Positions 46,001-56,732 of a stretch of 64,000 nt of DNA are shown in pieces. The translations under genes and the position numbers were made by a program. Source of the DNA: Adiantum capillus-veneris (taxonomy: Eukaryota; Streptophyta; Polypodiopsida; Polypodiales; Pteridaceae); NCBI GenBank assembly GCA_014529385.2, contig CM043962.1, forward strand, positions 88,563,180 to 88,627,179, in the 5' to 3' direction. The stretch's first letter is position 1, and every line of letters begins with the position of its first letter. The notes under the pieces are model-generated. The model saw only the letters and a list, made by a program, of their open reading frames with translations, was not told the origin of the DNA and ran no database searches.

Positions 46001-46437
46001 AGAACTGGAGAGCAGTAAGGCGAAGTACTTGGTCGTACTAGACCTTTTTCCAAAAGCTTGTTGACTTGCTTCAAAATTTCCTCTTGCTGAGCAAGACTAA
46101 TCGGGTTAGGGGGTTGATTTGGGGGAGAGCTACTCGGTACGAGATCAATGCGATGATCTTCCGGACGTTCGGGAGGTAGCTTGTCTGGTAGAGTGTCGAG
46201 CGATGAAACAATCTTTACCTTTCAAGAAATTGAAAACGTTTAATTTCCAAACTAGAGACCGAATCCTCATTACTTTTATCTCTTTCTCGTGCGAAAATCA
46301 AGTGAGCAGAAATACACTTTTTTATTTCCTTTTTAATGGAGATATGGCTTACAATAGGGAATAGCCAATCCCCTGCATCAACAAAAATTTTAACGTTCTT
46401 GCCCTCATGCTCAAAAGCAAGGGTCTTTTCTCCCCGC
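43075..46437 (-). pseudogene. Element F: chromovirus pol remnant (RT to chromodomain)
   Basis: On the minus strand from 46437: the linker after protease (EKTLAFEHEGKN, DAGDWLFPI, HLIFARERD), RT ([41 protein letters not shown]), RNase H, a zinc finger near 44560-44700 (ECLVCQKVKYDRHK), the integrase core (MDFIMDLPKTQ, TGKAPFEILYGKPL), and a chromodomain near 43100-43670. It is a close relative of element E. Many stops and frameshifts break it, and the chromodomain is split by a hAT-like MITE. Its 5' half (LTR, gag, protease core) is missing because A-family element G abuts it at about 46437. Confidence 0.88.
43185..43533. mobile_element. hAT-like MITE inside the element F chromodomain
   Basis: A 349-bp insertion is flanked by perfect 8-bp TACCAAAT copies (43177-43184 and 43534-43541). 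Removing it restores the chromodomain frame around TATTTGGTAAAGTTCAAG on the minus strand. Eight-base duplications are typical of hAT transposons. The ends, CATAATTACCCAG and (reverse complement of the right end) CAATGTAACAAGG, are only weakly inverted-repeat. Sub-terminal GGGAACG repeats on the left face CGTTCC repeats on the right, giving a foldback. No transposase frame. Confidence 0.85.
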
Positions 46438-46754
46438 AATATGCGCTGACATGCTGACGTGGCCCACCGTACAGAATTCTTGATTTTGCGGCGCAATTTG
46501 CGAAGCTGTTGACGTTGCATTATGTACGGATTTCCTGAAAATCCGCTGGCCGATTTTAGCAACTTTTAGGGATAATTGCTTTTGAAAGAGAAGCTTTTCA
46601 ATTATTGCTTTTTGGGCTCTGCCTTTGGGCATCCCTTGTATCTATAAATTAGTGGGCAGGGCCTCACTTCTCAGAGCATCTCTTTGCAGAGTCTGAGATG
46701 AGTCTCTACTGTGTCGTGGTAGAATCTTGACTTGGGGTTTCGAAGTTTGTTACA
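46437..46754 (+). mobile_element. Element G 5' LTR (truncated, A family)
   Basis: It matches the A LTR from the GACATGCTGACGTGG region to the end GTTTGTTACA at 46754. The first roughly 100 bp are missing at the junction with element F. Confidence 0.85.
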
Positions 46755-46755
46755 G

Positions 46756-46767
46756 TGGTATCAGAGC
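46756..46767 (+). other. Primer-binding site of element G
   Basis: TGGTATCAGAGC follows the LTR after a single G. It is the initiator tRNA-Met type. Confidence 0.92.
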
Positions 46768-46818
46768 GTGATCGATTTCTCTTCTACCGGGAAATCCGAT
46801 CCTTTTCTCGCGACACTT

Positions 46819-48480
46819 CTGGATTCCAACAGAAATCAGTCGACTTCTTCTGCATCTGTGTATGCGGGAGGAGATCGCGGACAAGATTCTCATGAGCAAT
46901 CAGAAGAGTACGACCCACCCCGGCCTACTGAGGCTAAGATTGAAGAGATGGAACGTCGATAATTGGTTGACGAGGCAACAAAGCAGATGATTAAATTTGC
47001 GAAGGATCCAAAATTTGCAAATTTTTTGACTCAGCAATCCCTTGCAGAAGTGCACACCCAGTGGCAGAAGGCCACAGAGCCACCCATCAAACCGGTACTC
47101 AAGAAACCTCCTTCTCCAAGGATGTTTACAGAGCAAGAATTACAAGAGGTGGTTCAGACACAGATCAGCCGGCTTTTGGACGCAAACAATAAAGCCAAAA
47201 AGCACGACAAAAAGCATAAGAAAGGAACTGACTTCTCGGGTTATTCGGGTCGTCAATCTTCCTTTGCATCGGCGAGAAAGCAGAAGAAGCGTGTACGATT
47301 TGAAGGACTACCCAGTTCTTTTTCTTCTTCCTCTTCTGACAGTTCTTCTAGCTCTATTGACTCGAGCGAAGAAGACAGAAAAGGCAAAAAGCGAAGCAAA
47401 AAGCAAAGCTTCGGAAAGGGCAAGAAAACGGCAAAGAAGCCTAAATTTCACCCAGTTTTTGACAGTTCTACGAAGGACTCATCCTCAGACAGTTCGGACT
47501 TCGACGATCACATTTTTTATGCAAAGAAGAAGCATGTTTATAAAGCCAACCAATATGACTTCCTCGAAGATAAAAGCAAGAAAGTAAGAGAATTCAAAGA
47601 AGCTGGATAGTCAATTAAGTTTGACTCTTTTTCTGGGTTTTGAGATGCTCCGAGGACTTTGGCCTTCATACAGCAGTTTGACATAGCTTTCTCTGGAGGG
47701 CATTACTCAGAGCACTCCAAGATTCGGAGGGCTGCATCTTTCTTCAAGGGAAATGCTCCAACATGGTGGTCCACCCTTCTATTGAGAAAGGAAGCTCCAG
47801 TTAAATGGTTGAAATTCAAAAGGCTTTTTATTTCTTCTTGGCTGACTTGGGAGTACGAATGAGGTATACGAACCGCTTGGAATCATCTTCGGATGACCAA
47901 GGGAGATTCTTTGGACGCTTATTGTGAGAGATTTTGGAGCTCTTTTCTACCAGCCTCGTCATTTAAGAAGGTCTCGCTTAAAGAACAAATTGAGCGGTTT
48001 TGCTGTGGACTTCTACAGAGATCCGAGATTACTGCTCAGAACAAAAGTCAAATTCTACTCAAGAATTGATGGGTCATGCGTAACGGGGTTTTGCCATACA
48101 TTCGGGCAATCTGACTTACCCCACAGATGAGATCTTGACTCAGAGAACCCAACAGACTTCTAATAATGAAAGTAGAAAGAGAGAGAGTTCCCAAGAAAGA
48201 AAGACAAGGATTCACGGCCCCGGCTCACTCTTCGAGAGAGGGCCAACTACATCAAAGAGGGGAAGTGTTTCGGATGCGGGGAACATGGGCACGTCTCCGT
48301 GAAGTGCCCTTAGAAGGCACAACAAGAATAGAATGAAGACAGGCGCGAGAGTTCGAGAGCAACTGAGGAACGTGGCACAAAAGGCAAGATGAAAGCAGGA
48401 CTGGTTCCAAATTGCATGGGTACTGACCCAAGCACGATTGATGAAAGTATAGAACTTTGCCAAGCTTGGGGCAAAGTGAG
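46819..48480 (+). pseudogene. Element G Gag (start codon lost, several nonsense codons)
   Basis: The Gag start of copy A is ATG, but here the codon at 46819 is CTG (LDSNRNQSTSSAS). In-frame stops at 46960 (TAA), 47608 (TAG), 47641 (TGA) and 47860 (TGA) interrupt an otherwise collinear frame. The protein has a Lys-rich, Ser-rich basic region (47160-47420) and the capsid-like core (LAFIQQFDIAFSGGHY, APTWWSTLLLRKEAPVKW), followed by a CCHC knuckle CFGCGEHGHVSVKC near 48270-48310. Confidence 0.85.
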
Positions 48481-48940
48481 ATCAAGAAGCCCCGATTTTC
48501 TTTGATAGAGGAGCCAAGGCCAACTTCATTTCACCTGAATTGGCGGCACGGCTCGAGATTACACCCGATCGGATATGACCACAAGTAGAGGCAGTTCTAG
48601 CGGCACCCGGACGGGACGTAGCCATTACACCTGTCATCGGCAAACTTCGGTTGCATTGTTAGGGGTATTTGGGGCACAATGACTTCTACATAATGTCCTT
48701 GGAAGGTTGTGATGTCCTCCTTGGAGTCCCTTGGTACCATAAGAACAATACTGTGGTCGATTATCGGGCGAAGAAAGCGACATTGACAAATGAAAAGGGC
48801 CGAAAAATTGTACTTGATGTGAAATTGAAGGGCGAGTCTGTCCTTATTGTATCGGCTTCGGCCGTTTCGAAATTAATGAATTCCAGTCTGTTTGTTTACT
48901 CGATCTTTTTGAAAGAGTTAAATGATGAACACTGGACAAA
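48481..48940 (+). pseudogene. Element G protease region (broken by B4)
   Basis: A degenerate retropepsin with GAKANFISPELAARLEI, ITPVIGKLRLHC and EGCDVLLGVPWYHKNN. It runs into LKELNDEHWTN, where B-family element B4 is inserted after ACAAA (48936-48940). The sequence that should follow (NMYELDKQRQDF) is found on the opposite strand at 53953 leftward. Confidence 0.88.
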
Positions 48941-49919
48941 TGTAAGGTGCAGCGGAAGTGAATGTTGAACTTTGCTCAAGATGAGTGCTCCAAACTGTGC
49001 TCAAGGATTCCTTTTACTTATGGAAGGGAGAGCCTTCCGTTTCTTTAGTGAGAGAGTGCAAATGATCACAAACAAAGTGGGTAAAGAGTGTGCATGAAAG
49101 TATTGAGACTGAGAGATAGAGAGAGAAAAATACGACACCAGACAAGTTGTCAAACCCTCCTCCAAGGGCCCCTCTCTCGATGGCGAGAGAAGTCTATGCT
49201 ATTGATTGCACAATCTGATACAAGATGCTGATGCAAGTTCTTGACGCTACGATGCAATGAGGTTCTAAGTCGGTGACGACAAGGACGGCGACTGGTTGAA
49301 AATGCTGGTTTCAAAGGCTGAAAACGCTGGTTCCATCTGTTGAACAAATGCTGGTTTTGTCTGCTGGAAACGTTGGACAGCAGGGCTGAAAAACGCAATT
49401 TGAGTAGACTGAAAAATGCAATTTCAGCTACTGCAAGAACGCTGACTAAATATTGCTGCTTGCTGGCGCTTGTAGAAGGATCCAAAAACGCTAGGCCGTC
49501 CTTGATGAAAAACGCTAGGCTTGATCTTTGGTCTGTTGGCTGGAAAACGCTGGGTTGGCCAGGTCCCTGCTGCCTCTTCTCCCGGAAAGTGCTAGCGCTA
49601 GGTTTTCTTATATACTTGCTTGTCAAATTGCCCTACCCAGTTTCCCAACAAAAGTCACTTAATAATAATAAGTGAAAAATGGCTAAAATAGGGAAAATAG
49701 GTTTGTGCACTGTAAAAATGCTCCTGATGGGTTCTGACTGTAATTTGATGATCATGCTGTGTGTAACTAGAGGATATGCATCTACTCGAAGTGCTTGGAC
49801 ATGCACGGTCTGTGAACAGACTCACAAAGGTGCCATAACACTTCCTAAGCTAACTGAACTGAACCCATGTCATGAAGTAGCTTGTCCATGTACACATAGG
49901 GTTAGATGTGCACGTGACA
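48941..49919 (-). mobile_element. B4 3' LTR (979 bp)
   Basis: In sense (minus) orientation it runs from TGTCACGTGCAC (49919) to CTGCACCTTACA (48941). The polypurine tract is on the minus strand of 49920-49930. ACAAA at 48936-48940 is the target copy. Its partner is on the inverted segment, at TTTGT 49... on the plus strand of 53949-53953. Confidence 0.92.
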
Positions 49920-49929
49920 TCCCCTCCTT

Positions 49930-51119
49930 ATCAAAGTTAGGTACTAGTACCGAATTGTATGGCGTCGAGGGAGAACGCCAACAACGTCTGGATCCTGGAA
50001 AGGACTCTTTGCCGGCCCACTCTGACGCGTGTGTCATGTGATACTTGAACTTCATAAAGGTCTGCAACACTTGCTTCTTTGGGCCGCGCCGAAAGCGACA
50101 CAAAGTCATCTGTGGCTCCTTCAATGCTTCAACTTCATCTATAGTCATGCGTCTACCTTCTTCAAGAATCTCTGAGGATGAAAATTAGTGAAACCACTTC
50201 CAACACAAAAACATGAACATATCCATTCCACGTAAAGTGATTGGAGAAATTCTAGTCTACTTGAAATATTGTGCATGCAATGTAGATGAACATATAGACG
50301 GAGTGTCAAACCATTCACAAAAAACACGCAAACAATGGGGTTAAATCTTGACTTTCTGATCTAAATCAATCAATTGTGGCAAATCACAATGGAAATGCCG
50401 ATGCTTGATGCTCAATCCTTCTTGTGCTCTTTCGGAAACTGTGTCATGCCAAGGAAGAGACATGGAATGTGAATTCTTGCGGTAATCCGCATACATCGGT
50501 GCTCATTCATGAGTGAATCGCGTTCATCTTACAATATGTCATGCCTGTGAAAAGGGATCACATAAGGACGGAGACTAAAATACAGGAAAGCATCACGAAT
50601 GAAACACTCGAACAATGCGTGCAGACTAATCATTCGAACATAGAATACTTCCTGTGGGGGTTCTTTGGACCTCGATTCGAGAGCCAAGATCGGTTCGTCG
50701 TGATTGATCGAATCTGCAATGAGATTAGCTTCACTAGAAAAAGTATCAACTAAACCATTATCCTTGTGACCAATCACATCTTTATCATGCAAATCATCAT
50801 GCTTATCATTATCATGCAATTCATCATGCTCGTGAATAATCACATCTTGATCATTCAAATCATCATGCTCATGAATAATCACATCGTGATCATACAAATC
50901 ATGTGTGTCGTGCTTTGGAAAAGAAAAGACTAAGAGAGTCTCCTTCTCCTGATTCTTTTCAATCTTCGCTTGCACATTAGAAATGAGAGATGAAGAATGA
51001 AAAACTTGCTCCCCACGAATGACAATGGGGGAGTCACTTTTGGCATTGAAAGTGAACGTATTTTCCGCCCAATCAATGAGAGGGTTATGCTCATGAAAGC
51101 ATCGAATGCCCAAAAGCAT
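49930..51119 (-). pseudogene. B4 protease end, His/Asp-rich linker and conserved C-terminal region
   Basis: On the minus strand from about 51119, DMLLGIRCFHEHNPLIDW is the second half of a retropepsin. In the same frame come a coiled linker (KIEKNQEKETL), His/Asp-rich repeats (DDLNDQDVIIHEHDEL), and the unrecognised region shared with B2 and B3 (YVRMISLHALFECFIRD, LYFSLRPYVIPF). Stops then separate further pieces at 50327-50145 and 50148-49930. This copy shows that the unknown region lies directly after protease, where RT would be expected. Confidence 0.75.
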
Positions 51120-51360
51120 ATCACATCTTGAAAGAGGAGAGACTACAATTTTCTATGGAAGGACGCTTGTTGAACAGTGATCAAAACATCAAGGCACTCT
51201 TGCGTGATGAGAGAGTCCATACGGGGAGCGAAGCCCGACACCTCGAAGGGAGATGTCTTGCTAACCTCCAAGCATGCTCTTTCGGCAAGAGAGTCACTAA
51301 TCACATGATGCATACTGCTTGGGTCAAAAAATATGACAAAACGTTGACCCTTCACATGAC
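51120..51360 (-). pseudogene. B4 protease N-terminal half
   Basis: The minus-strand frame has GQRFVIFFDPSSMHHVISDSLAERACLEV, a retropepsin-like start in which the catalytic D-T/S-G reads D-P-S. It is therefore probably inactive, or a divergent Gag-linked fold. It continues, with a frame break, into the LLGIRCF segment. Confidence 0.65.
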
Positions 51361-51753
51361 CATAACACTTAATGAGAGACTCATCAATGGGAGGATCATG
51401 AGAACTTGGGTCACACTTGTGTTCTCATTTATTGCATTGACAGAGGAAGTGGGTTCTGTGGGTTCTTTAGATTCATGCGAGTCAAGCTTAGGACGTGTTT
51501 ATTTTATGTGACCCTTGATGTGATAATGATAACAACGACCTTCCTTAGAATAAATGCTTTGTTCTTCCGACGTGATGTATCCTCCTAAAATTCCTTGTTC
51601 TGCCTTTTTATATGGAGTGAGTTTAGGTTTAGCAATTGTGGTTGCTTTACCCTTAGGTTCATTTTGTGAGTTCTTTTCTGAGAGACTAGAGGAAGATTGG
51701 TTAGAAGAGTTACCGTTCCTACCATTCTTACCGTTCTTACCGTTGTGAGGATT
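51361..51753 (-). pseudogene. B4 nucleocapsid region (decayed)
   Basis: Between the Gag core and protease I see only a broken coding sequence. A TACCGTTCTTACCGTTC minisatellite near 51711-51745 encodes Asn/Gly-rich repeats. The expected zinc knuckle is not clear. Confidence 0.4.
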
Positions 51754-52338
51754 CTAAGAGGTACTTTGAGAAGGCTTGTTCTCCTTAGGCTTTCCCTTGT
51801 TGTGCTTCATCTCCTGTGCGAGAACAATCGCTATCGCCTTGTTGAGATCTACGGGGTCGAGGACTTCGACATCAAACCTGATATAGTCGTCCAACCCGAA
51901 AATGAAAGCCTCGTTGCGCTCATCATCCGATTTGCATAATTGGGTGCCGAACTGCACACGATTAGAGAAAGACATAACTGGCGAACCATTTTGCTTGATA
52001 CTGCGCCAATCGTCCTTCAACCGTGCTAGGTACTGTGGTGGCATAAACCACGCCTTGAGCTTGTCTTGGAAGTCGGCCCAATTGAAGGAAAGGGGCGCGT
52101 CTTCATCGGCTGCCTCTAGGTGCGTGGCCAACTGTGCCTCTTGCCATGCGTGGTACCAATTAATGGCATCACCAGCAAGGTACATAGTTGCCGTCAAAAC
52201 CTTGCTATTTCCTGTCTTTTTAGTTGTCGCAAAATAAGCATTAAATTGATGCAACCAAGAATGAATAACACTAGCATCCATCTTACCATCATACTTACTG
52301 AACGTGATCTTCTCTGTGACGGGGTTGTTGGAGTCGGT
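51754..52338 (-). pseudogene. B4 Gag core, fused upstream to polymerase sequence
   Basis: On the minus strand, SNNPVTEKITFSKYDGKMDA leads into a retrotransposon Gag core (HSWLHQFNAYF, YLAGDAINWYHAWQEAQLA, WADFQDKLKAWFMPP, SFSNRVQFGTQL, AFIFGLDDYIRFDV) and a Lys/Pro-rich tail. The open frame continues upstream (52339-52704) into A-family RNase H and integrase-start sequence, so a rearrangement rather than design made this 316-codon chimera. Confidence 0.85.
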
Positions 52339-53953
52339 TAGAACCTTTTCCCTCAACGGCTGTGCAACACACGACATCGTTTTCTTCATCAAGTAGCCAT
52401 TTCGAATGGAATATCCCGCTACTACCTCCCCATTCTCTATTCGACTGAATATATCTGAAAAATCTGGATCTGTGGCATACTGATCGACCATGTCCTCGAA
52501 GATTCTATGATGAATTGCGGAAACAGCAAAGACTAACGGCTTCCGGGACAAAGCATCTGCCACCAAGTTCTTCTGTCCTTGCACATGGACAATGTGGAAG
52601 TGAAACTCTGACAAAATGTTACCCCACTGCATCTGCTTTTCCAATAGTCGCTGCACATGGACAATCTGGAAGTGAAACTCTGACAAGATGTTACCCCACT
52701 GCATCTGCTTTTCCGATAGCTGCTTCTATGACAAGTAGCGTAAACTCTGATGATCAATGAAGACTGTAAAATCGGCTCCGAGTAGGTAATGTTGCCACTG
52801 AGTAAGAGCATAGATAACTGCCAAAAGCTCTTTCTCATAAATGTGTGCTGTCAATTCCGGCCTTGAAAACAATAGGCTCTCATAGGCGATGACATAGCCT
52901 TCTTGCATTAAGACCTCACCCAGACTACGACCACAAGTATCACAATATACTTCGAATGACTTTTGCAAATCCGGCAAAGTCAAAACTGGTCATGTAGTCA
53001 ATTTCTCTTTCAAAGTCTGAAAGGCAGCCACCTCTGTGTGTCCCCACGAGAAAGGGACTTCTTTCTGTGTCAATATATGCAAAGGAGAAGCAACCTCTGC
53101 AAAATTTTCTAATGAACCGCCGGTAGTAACAACATAAGTCGAAGAAGCTTCTAACTTCATGGATATTCTTCAAATCAGGTCAACCACGTATAGTCTCAAT
53201 CTTGGCCAGGTCCATCTGTATTCCCGCTGTTGAGACGATGTGTCCCAAAAAGTGTATCTCCGGGTAAGAAAAATTCACTCTTCTTGGCATTGATCACCAA
53301 CTTGTGATCTCACAATGCCTGAAAAACCTGTAGCAGATGTTGTCTATGTTCTACCTCATCCTTGGAGAAGACTATAATATCATCAAAGAAAGTGCCAACA
53401 AAAGATTTGTACTCTCTAAAAATCTTGTCCATCATTCGGTTAAAAGTCGCTGGAGCATTCATTGGTAAGGCCAAAAGGCATCACCAAAAATTCATGTAAA
53501 TCGAAGCTCGTTCAAAAAGCTATCTTGTAGACATCTCTAGGTGCGATTCGGATATGATGATATCCGCTCTTCAAATTGATCCTGCTAAAACAAGAGGATC
53601 CCTGTAGTCGGTCAAGAATATCATCGATCCTCGGAATAAAAAATCTGTTCTTGATGGTGATTTTATTGAGAGCTCTATAATCAATGCACATTCTCCAAGG
53701 TCCGTCTTTCTTTTAAACCAACAACACCGGAGAGCAGTAGGGTGAAGTACTCAGTTGGATAAGACCCTTTTCCAAGAGGTCTTTCACTCACACGGTAAGG
53801 TGGCCGGTTTGGTGGTGTGCTTCCAAGTATCAGATCAATAGTATGATCCTTAGGATGAGCTGGTGGAAGCTCGCCTGGCAGGCCCTTTGAAAAGCAATCG
53901 GCATGAGTCTGGAGAAAATCTTGGCGTTGTTTATCAAGTTCATACATATTTGT
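52339..53953 (-). pseudogene. Inverted segment of element G pol (linker, RT, RNase H, start of integrase)
   Basis: On the minus strand from 53953: NMYELDKQRQDFLQTHADC, GELPPAHPKDHTIDLI, RT pieces, RNase H (FEVYCDTCGRSLGEVL, YEKELLAVIYAL), and GQKNLVADALSRKP ending at LREKVL. It continues element G exactly where B4 interrupts it, but on the other strand. A tandem duplication of 72 bp lies at 52581-52724. Many frameshifts and stops are present. Confidence 0.85.
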
Positions 53954-54775
53954 TGTCACGTGCACATCTAACCCTATGTGTACGTGGACAAGCTACATCA
54001 TGACATGGGTTCAGTTCAGTTAGCTTAGGAAGTGTTCTGGCACCTTTGTGAGTCTGTTGCAGACCGTGCATGTCCAGGCACTTAGAGTAGATGCATATCC
54101 TTTGGTTGCACACAACATGATCATCAGAGTACAGTTAGAACCCATCAAGAGCATTTTTACAGTGCACAGACCTATTTTCCCTATTTTAGCCATTTTTCAC
54201 TTATTATTATTAAGTGACTTTTGTTGGAAACTGGGTAGGGCAATTTGACAAGCAAGTATATAAGAAAACCTAGCGCTAGCACTTTCTGACAGAAGGGGCG
54301 GCGTCCATTAGAGCACCTTCTCAGCAAGACTCCCCGGCAGGCCAACCTAGCATTTTCCAGCCAACAAACCAAAGATCAAGCCTAGCGTTTTTCATCAAGG
54401 ACAGCCTAGTGTTTTTGGATTCTTCTACAAGCGCCAGCAAGCAGCAATATTCAGCCAACGTTTTTGCAATTGCTGAAATTGCGTTTTTCAGCCTATTGTA
54501 ATTGCGTTTTTCAGCCCTGCTATCCAACGTTTCCAACATACAAAACCAGCGTTTGTTCAGCAGATGGAACCAGCGTTTTCAGCCAGCCATCGTCCTCGTC
54601 GTCGCCAACGTAGAACCTCATTGCATCGTAGTGTCAAGAAATTGCATCAGCATCTTGTATCAGATTGTGCAATGAATAGCATAAACTTCTCTCGCCATCG
54701 AGAGAGGGGCCCTTGGAGGAGGGTTTGAAAACTTGTCTGGTGTCGTATTCTTCTCTCTCTATCTCTCAGTCTCAG
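53954..54775 (+). mobile_element. B4 LTR portion on the inverted segment
   Basis: It starts TGTCACGTGCACATC at 53954, next to TTTGT (the complement of ACAAA). It is cut at CTCTCAGTCTCAG (54775), so the last roughly 190 bp including CACCTTACA are missing. Confidence 0.88.
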
Positions 54776-54978
54776 CAAAACGGCTGAAAATGCAAAACGC
54801 TATGCTAGCTAACTTGGATTTGCAAAGTGATGACGAGGCTATGGCTGAAATCTGAAAATGCTGGCTGAACTGACGGCTGAAATCTGCAACGGCTGATCTG
54901 ATGCAAAAACGCTACATGACTGATGTTGAAGGGCTGAAAAATACGAAGGCTAGGGCTGATCTGCTACTGTAAGCTGAT
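54776..54978 (-). mobile_element. B-family LTR fragment
   Basis: About 200 bp of GCTGAAATCTG and CAAAAACGCT motifs, in the orientation of B2 and B3 LTRs and opposite to the preceding segment. It is the insertion site of element E (CTGAT, 54974-54978). Confidence 0.65.
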
Positions 54979-56666
54979 TGTAACTAAGTCAGACTTTGTA
55001 AATAATTAATTTATTTACGAGAAAATAATTATCTAATTAGTTGTGTGCACACCAGAATAGACCTATTGTTGAGGAATGTTCCTTAGATGGTGAGTGACTT
55101 AGTGCATGTTGTTTCTTGTTAGGTACATTTCTTGAGGACTGACAATCTCAAAGAGTCTACATGCCCCATCCAAGTCACTTCATTGAGTATTGACATATTA
55201 TGTTAGCACCAAATAGTTATGCTACAAATGTCTGTTGTGGTGACCCACTAAGGCCTCAGGTGAGCCTAAATGTAGGCCACAACACCTCAGAGGGACCTTA
55301 GCAGAAATTACCCTGAAGCCCTAGTGATTGGGAAATCGGGTCTTCAGAAAGGGGTAAGCAGTAGCCTCAGATTTTAGGCTCAGGAAAAATACGCGCGTCA
55401 GTACAAGCACATGACTGAGATGGGGTCCTTAGAACAGTGACCCTAAGGCTAATAAAGCTAATAGAGCCTTAGGGTAAGTTTCGTTAAATTAAATTTAACG
55501 GTCCGTGCCCGGGTAGGCGGCCGGACAAGTGTGAACAGGTAAAGGCGGTGCAGTGCAAGTGCGGCATTGCGCCGGCAAACCTTTGGTGTTCTCATAAAAG
55601 AATCATTGGTAGCATTTGTTAGTTAGTTGCACATTTTTAATTAATGAGCTAGAAGTTTTTAAAGTCAAAAGTTGAATGGTTTTTAAGTTTTTAAAGTAAG
55701 TGTGCCAAGTGGCACACTTACCAATGCAAACTAACTCTCTCTCACTCTCACTCTCACCCTCTCTCTCTTCCTAGCGCCCCCTCTCCCTGATGGCTATTTA
55801 GGAGCCCCCCTCCCCCATTTTCAGGGCTGGCAGTGCACCTATCCCCCCTAATGTGAGCGTGCTCTACGCGGTGGAGCCCTCCATTGAAGCTTGAGAGCAG
55901 CCCCTTGTGACATATGTGGTAGCCTTGTGCTCCCATTGTCAAGAACAAGGGATCTCACAGTCATAGACACCTTCTGGTGAAGTTTCATCGCGAGAAGCTG
56001 TCGTAGACGCTCTCTTAGCAGAGTGCGGCTGCTGTAATTCTCTGTTTTCAACCCCTAATCACCTCGATTAGGGCTGTTTTCAACAGATCAGCCATAGAAA
56101 TTCTCTTCTCTCTCCTTATCCTAAGTCTACATCAAGTTTGGCGCGATTCCATCGCGAAGAAGACCTCTGTTTCGGCATAGGGGTGTGCACAGGTAAGAAT
56201 TTCAGGTTATGTGCAGAAAATTACAGCAAGCATGTGCGTGTGCATTTTGCTTGTTTCTCTTTTGTGTTCGATGCATGAATGAATGAGCATGAAGGCAACA
56301 CATAACGGAAGATGGACTCTCCTCTGTGAGAGCTTCCGATGAGCTGTTTTGGAAGATAGACTCTCTTTTCGAGAGCTTCCAACCAGTCTCGCAGAAGATG
56401 GGAAATCCCCTAAGCAGAAAGAAAGTGGAAACACTTTCTTAGTCAGTAGTCAGAACAGAACAGAAGAAAGAATAGAGGACGGGCGTATGTCCCGTTCCTG
56501 TGCTTGTAAAGATTCTCCCTTAGTAATAAAGATATTCTCTTTATGGGGGGGGACCAGCCCATCTTCTGGTCCCCAATGGAGTGTCAAGTTTTCTCTCTCC
56601 CTCTAATTCTCTTGAGTATTTGAAGTGCAATTAAACGTCAGTTTACGCTTCCGTATTTTTGTGACA
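54979..56666 (+). mobile_element. Element E 5' LTR (1688 bp)
   Basis: It runs from TGTAACTAAGTCAG to GTATTTTTGTGACA. Compared with the 3' LTR it has about 175 bp (55075-55249) where the 3' LTR has 9 bp. A hairpin, GGGGACCAG-(8)-CTGGTCCCC, lies at 56549-56574, about 20 bp after TAATAAAGA (polyadenylation-signal-like). Confidence 0.95.
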
Positions 56667-56667
56667 G

Positions 56668-56679
56668 TGGTATCAGAGC
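56668..56679 (+). other. Primer-binding site of element E
   Basis: TGGTATCAGAGC lies one base after the LTR end. It is the initiator tRNA-Met type. Confidence 0.95.
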
Positions 56680-56732
56680 AAGGTCCTCTTTCTCTTCCTG
56701 AAGGGATTGACGACTCTTGGCAGACTGCAGAA

